A stretch of DNA of 64,000 nt from Davidsoniella eucalypti (taxonomy: Eukaryota; Ascomycota; Sordariomycetes; Microascales; Ceratocystidaceae), in NCBI GenBank assembly GCA_004009845.1, contig RMBW01000047.1, positions 62,001 to 126,000 of the forward strand, written 5' to 3'. Shown here piece by piece: positions 60,682 through 64,000 of this stretch. The notes under the pieces are model-generated. The model did not search any database, had not been told where the DNA came from, and was given only the letters and a program-made list of their open reading frames with translations. Each line of letters begins with the position of its first letter. The first letter of the stretch is position 1. The translations under genes were made by a program, and so were the position numbers.

Positions 60682-62732
60682 TTAACAGCCCATAAACGAA
60701 CCCAAGTTGGCAGCACCTTCAGGAACTTGGGCATTTGTCTTACCGAATTCCAGAATGTACTTTTCTATCTCAGCCACCTTTTTAATACGCCAGAAGCGTT
60801 GAAGGCCATCGACAAAACGCTGAGTGAAGATATCTATCTTGGACTCTTCTTCAGCCGCGAAGCACAGGCGGAAAAACGCCCATCCACTCTCCTGTTTGAT
60901 ATGTTCATTTGCACTGAACATCAAGCCTGGTGATGCCAGAACAAGATACGGCTTATGCATAAGGAACATAAGCAGCGCGGTAGAAAGCATAGGGCCCGTC
61001 ATTCTAGGGATTTCGACACCGCGGCTTTGCCATAGCGGATGGTTTTCGAAATGGATGCGCAGCCACAGGAACATACCACCCTTGGGCCAGTCGAACGAGA
61101 GGATGCGCGTCTTGGTGATGACGCCCCAATCCGCGGCGGCGGGATCGACGGGCGTTGATTGTTTGAGTTGGTGAGAACCGCCATCTAAGATACGACTCAT
61201 CCGGATCATACGGCGGGTGTAGGCGCCGTTGAGGCCCTCAAGCCATCGCACCCAGCCATCCATATTCCAGCCAGTGAAGGTGGCTTGCTCGCGTAGGGTC
61301 ATCTTCTGGAAGGCGTTTTTGGTGGCGGTGGGTTGTGCACCGAGAAGTAGCTCAGCAACCATGCTCTGTACAAAACCAGAGGGTTGCTGGGTAGTGGCTT
61401 CGGTGATTCTGACCAGCTTGTCGATGAATGCGGGTTGGGCGGTGATCCAGCCCAGGCGACATCCCGGGGCAATGGTTTTACTGAATGTGTCTAGACGGAT
61501 CACGCGACCTTCGGTGTCGAACTGCAAGAACGATGGCACGAGGTTGTCGACAAACTCATACCCAGATTTCCGGGCCGGGGCCCATCCCTCGGTTAGGGAG
61601 GGCACATCGGAAATGAATTCGTCGCGGGACTCAGCTTGTTGTTCTCCAGCGTGCGGAAATTGCAGGTACCAGTACGGGTCGTCCTCAACGATGATGATGT
61701 CATACTTACACGCAACCTCATAGACCTCCTGGCGCCGCTTGACGGAGAGCACTCCGCTAGTGGGATTATGGCCCATGGTCACGGTGTACATGATGTGTGG
61801 CCGCTTGCCCTTTGAGACGTCCCAGGTACTGAGGACGTCGTCGAGGCCACCAGGACCATAGGCAATAACGCCTTCACTATCAAGCTCGACTGTGACAATG
61901 TTCATTCCATGAGGGATGGTTTGCGAGAGGATGCTCGTGTACATGTATTTTTCAACAAGGATGCCCTCCTTTTGGCTCACAGGGTCTGTGCTAGACCATG
62001 AGTTCGTCAGCAGCTGTAGAGTCTTGCTGAAGCCATCTGTCGAGCCGCAATCCAAGATGATCTCGGGTCCACCCTCGTACTGAAAGTTTGGGTGTAGCAC
62101 TTCGCGTGTGAACTGGCGCAAGAAGGAGCTTAATGCGGGATATCCCTCGGCAGTGCCATACTGAAGAGCCGACGCCAGATCGATCTTGAACTTGGGATTT
62201 TTCTGATCCGAGCTCTTGGGCACAACGATGTGGGCAGCCGGCTGCGTGCTAGGTGGTAGCGGAGCCGAAGAAGATCCGTTGGAGACCGGGGTCCAGCGCG
62301 CGGGATCGGCAGCTTGTGCCTCTAGAGTGTCAAAAGGGAAAAAGCTAGCATGGGGCAAGCCTTTTGAGTGGGTTCACAGGATGTTGTTAACCGGTCTGCA
62401 TTTTATCAAGTTGGCAGTCAACCTACCAAATCAGGTCTACTACTAACGGCAGACGAACGGGGAAAAAACTGCTTACCACCGGCCAGATTGCCAATTCCGG
62501 GAATCTGGAAGTACTTATAGTACGCCTTGAGTTGAGATGCAATGCGGTTGAAGGTCACTTCAGAAAAGTGATGTGAAAGATTGCGCGGCGCTGGCAGCTT
62601 CGTCTTGGTGCAGGTGCTTTGTTGAACAAAAGCAGCAGAGGGTTCAGAGGGACCAGAGGGTTGAGTCTTGGGTTGAGAGCTTGGCGGAGCTGGCGCCCAA
62701 GAAAATGATCGGTTACGTGTAAAGATGTTCAT
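60682..62732 (-). CDS. Aro8-like PLP-dependent aminotransferase (class I/II)
   Basis: Pyridoxal-phosphate enzyme, probably an aromatic amino acid or 2-aminoadipate aminotransferase of the fungal Aro8 group. Two exons on the minus strand, 62732-62477 and 62360-60682 (116-bp intron), give 644 aa. That is longer than the ~500 aa of yeast Aro8 because of a Ser/Pro-rich, possibly targeting N-terminus (MNIFTRNRSFSWAPAPPSS). Residues ~76-110 contain GIGNLAGGLPHASFFPFDT, the classic start of this group, split by the intron. YGTAEGYPALSSFLR, the NPTSG block near residue 284 and DDPYWYLQF near 312 are present. LDTFSKTIAPGCRLGWITA carries the PLP lysine at about residue 380. An Arg expected for the substrate carboxylate lies in WAFFRLCFA near the end. 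Exact substrate cannot be read from sequence. Confidence 0.93.
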
Positions 62733-64000
62733 GGTTACCGAGAAAAAGGCTTCCTTGCAAGTGCAGGAGAGTTGTCGAGGGAAGAGAAAAAGAAAAAAAA
62801 GGAGGAAGAAAAGACTCTCTTGTTTAGGCCAGAAACAAAGACTAACACACGGACCGGACGGGTTGATATTGATGGCCCAGGGGGGGCGACGAAAGTTGAT
62901 TGATAATCCAACATTTCCTATGACTGATAAGTCAACCACCACCAAGCTAGCAACACGGACAAAAAAGCTCTTCGAGAAAAGGCTCGGAAGCCTATTAGAA
63001 GCAGCGCTAGACTTTTACAGGCCAAAAGCCAATTGCTGAATGGGAAGGGATAACCTGAGCCGTTCCATCCACGTCACTCGCAACGGCTTTTGGGGGCGTT
63101 CATAGGGTTCCGTTATCGCCAAAAAGCTATTTGCTGGCACCAGCAAATGTGCGCGGATGCATCGAGGCGAGCAACAGACGCGGCACGCCGCCTCATCACG
63201 CATATAGCGTACATTTCTACTTACAGATACAGACAATATCTACACTATCTACCCCTCTCTTCTCCATCTATTCTCCATCTCGACGCCGTAGGACTGCGCT
63301 TTAGATAGGCCTGCTTCTTTCTGCGTCGCAGTCTTGTGCTTTTGCAATGTACATTGGATATATGTATTAGTCGTCTCATAATTACAATACAGATATAACC
63401 AAGATCGGGCTGCTTTCAAGGCCTTTATTGTACTCTGTTTTGGCCCAAATCCTCGAATCCTCCATCGCTCCTCTTCGTAGCCTAGCCCAAACCCTAGTGT
63501 ACTTGAAACACATCCTCGGGTTGATTTTTATTAGTTGTAACTTCCTGATCGGGCAACTGGCCTTGCTTCACGCCGTTAATGATCCGGAGTTTACCCAACA
63601 CAGACAGGTAGGGGGATTCGAGTTCGAGAACTATTAGTTATATTAGTAGTACAGTAGTATCGCATCACATCACGATCAAAACAACCGAAGAATCGTAACA
63701 TCACCATCGCCAGATCTCCCTGTATTTTTTTCTCTTTTTCTTGCGCCAATTGCGTATGTCTCTCATGTTCCTTTCTTAAACTTTAATCTTTAATTCTTAT
63801 AACCCTGTTCGTTTTATTCGTTTGCTCCAATATCTTCTTTGCTACCCCTGGCTTCGTTATTTCTTCTAGGGGCCATAATTTCCACATTAACAACAATAAC
63901 CCGTTCCTTGGAAATGCTATAGTGGTTGGAATATACACCGCCGAACGTTTGCGACTCACATCACAGGCTTGACCAGATTTGCCATTGCCTCGAGCGAACC
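62733..64000. other. Aminotransferase promoter and gene-free window end
   Basis: The leader of the aminotransferase is followed by DNA with no supported gene up to the window edge. CT-rich tracts near 63240-63290 and 63700-63860 suggest leaders or a promoter for a gene beyond the window. A perfect inverted repeat lies at 63129-63148. Confidence 0.45.
63129..63148. repeat. Perfect inverted repeat, 9-bp arms, 2-bp spacer
   Basis: ATTTGCTGG, then CA, then CCAGCAAAT. It lies about 400 bases upstream of the aminotransferase start. It could be a dimeric transcription-factor site or a hairpin. Confidence 0.9.

Overview
This 64 kb window is nuclear DNA from a filamentous ascomycete (Pezizomycotina, probably Eurotiomycetes; the class is my inference). 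The evidence is short GT..AG introns with CTAAC-type branch points, monocistronic genes on both strands, and a housekeeping set with clear fungal orthologues. I reconstructed twelve protein genes with exon boundaries by eye. I saw no intact tRNA, rRNA or CRISPR, no viral gene and no secondary-metabolite cluster.

Layout. 0.2-2.9 kb: glycogen synthase (+). 8.2-10.2 kb: F-box protein (+). 23.1-24.2 kb: a serine-rich, probably disordered protein (+). 32.7-34.0 kb: ELO-type fatty-acid elongase (-). 37.1-38.3 kb: cytochrome c oxidase subunit Cox6/5A (+). 39.7-44.0 kb: chromodomain protein with an HDA1-complex subunit 2/3 domain and a coiled coil (-), divergent from the cohesin loader Scc4/Mau2 (+, 45.2-48.4 kb). 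49.7-53.5 kb: Pet127 mitochondrial RNA factor (+), convergent with S-adenosylmethionine decarboxylase (-, 54.1-55.7 kb). 57.0-58.0 kb: Cfd1 cytosolic Fe-S scaffold ATPase (-), divergent from ribosomal protein L4 (+, 58.6-60.0 kb). 60.7-62.7 kb: Aro8-like PLP aminotransferase (-).

The two halves differ. From about 37 kb to the end genes are packed with 0.5-1.4 kb spacers. From about 3 to 37 kb four genes lie among long gene-empty stretches (5.2, 13.0, 8.6 and 3.1 kb). These hold only short chance reading frames, small tandem repeats and retroposon traces.

The most interesting signal is in that gene-poor half. A roughly 490 bp tRNA-derived SINE (27377-27867) has good Pol III A and B boxes and an 18-A tail, and is flanked by an 11-13 bp target-site duplication. 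Directly after it a 58 bp A-rich insert sits between the second and a third copy of the same target. A related 51 bp insert lies inside a perfect 14 bp duplication at 36.1 kb, and a 40 bp A-rich insert inside a perfect 13 bp duplication at 25.6 kb. Two perfect 13 bp tandem duplications without an insert (20.9 and 24.8 kb) may be aborted events of the same kind. Together they suggest a LINE-type target-primed machinery that has repeatedly left very short 3'-end fragments.

The genes do not form a pathway. They are ordinary housekeeping functions: glycogen storage, very-long-chain fatty acids, respiration and mitochondrial RNA, chromatin and cohesin, polyamines, Fe-S assembly, translation, amino-acid transamination.
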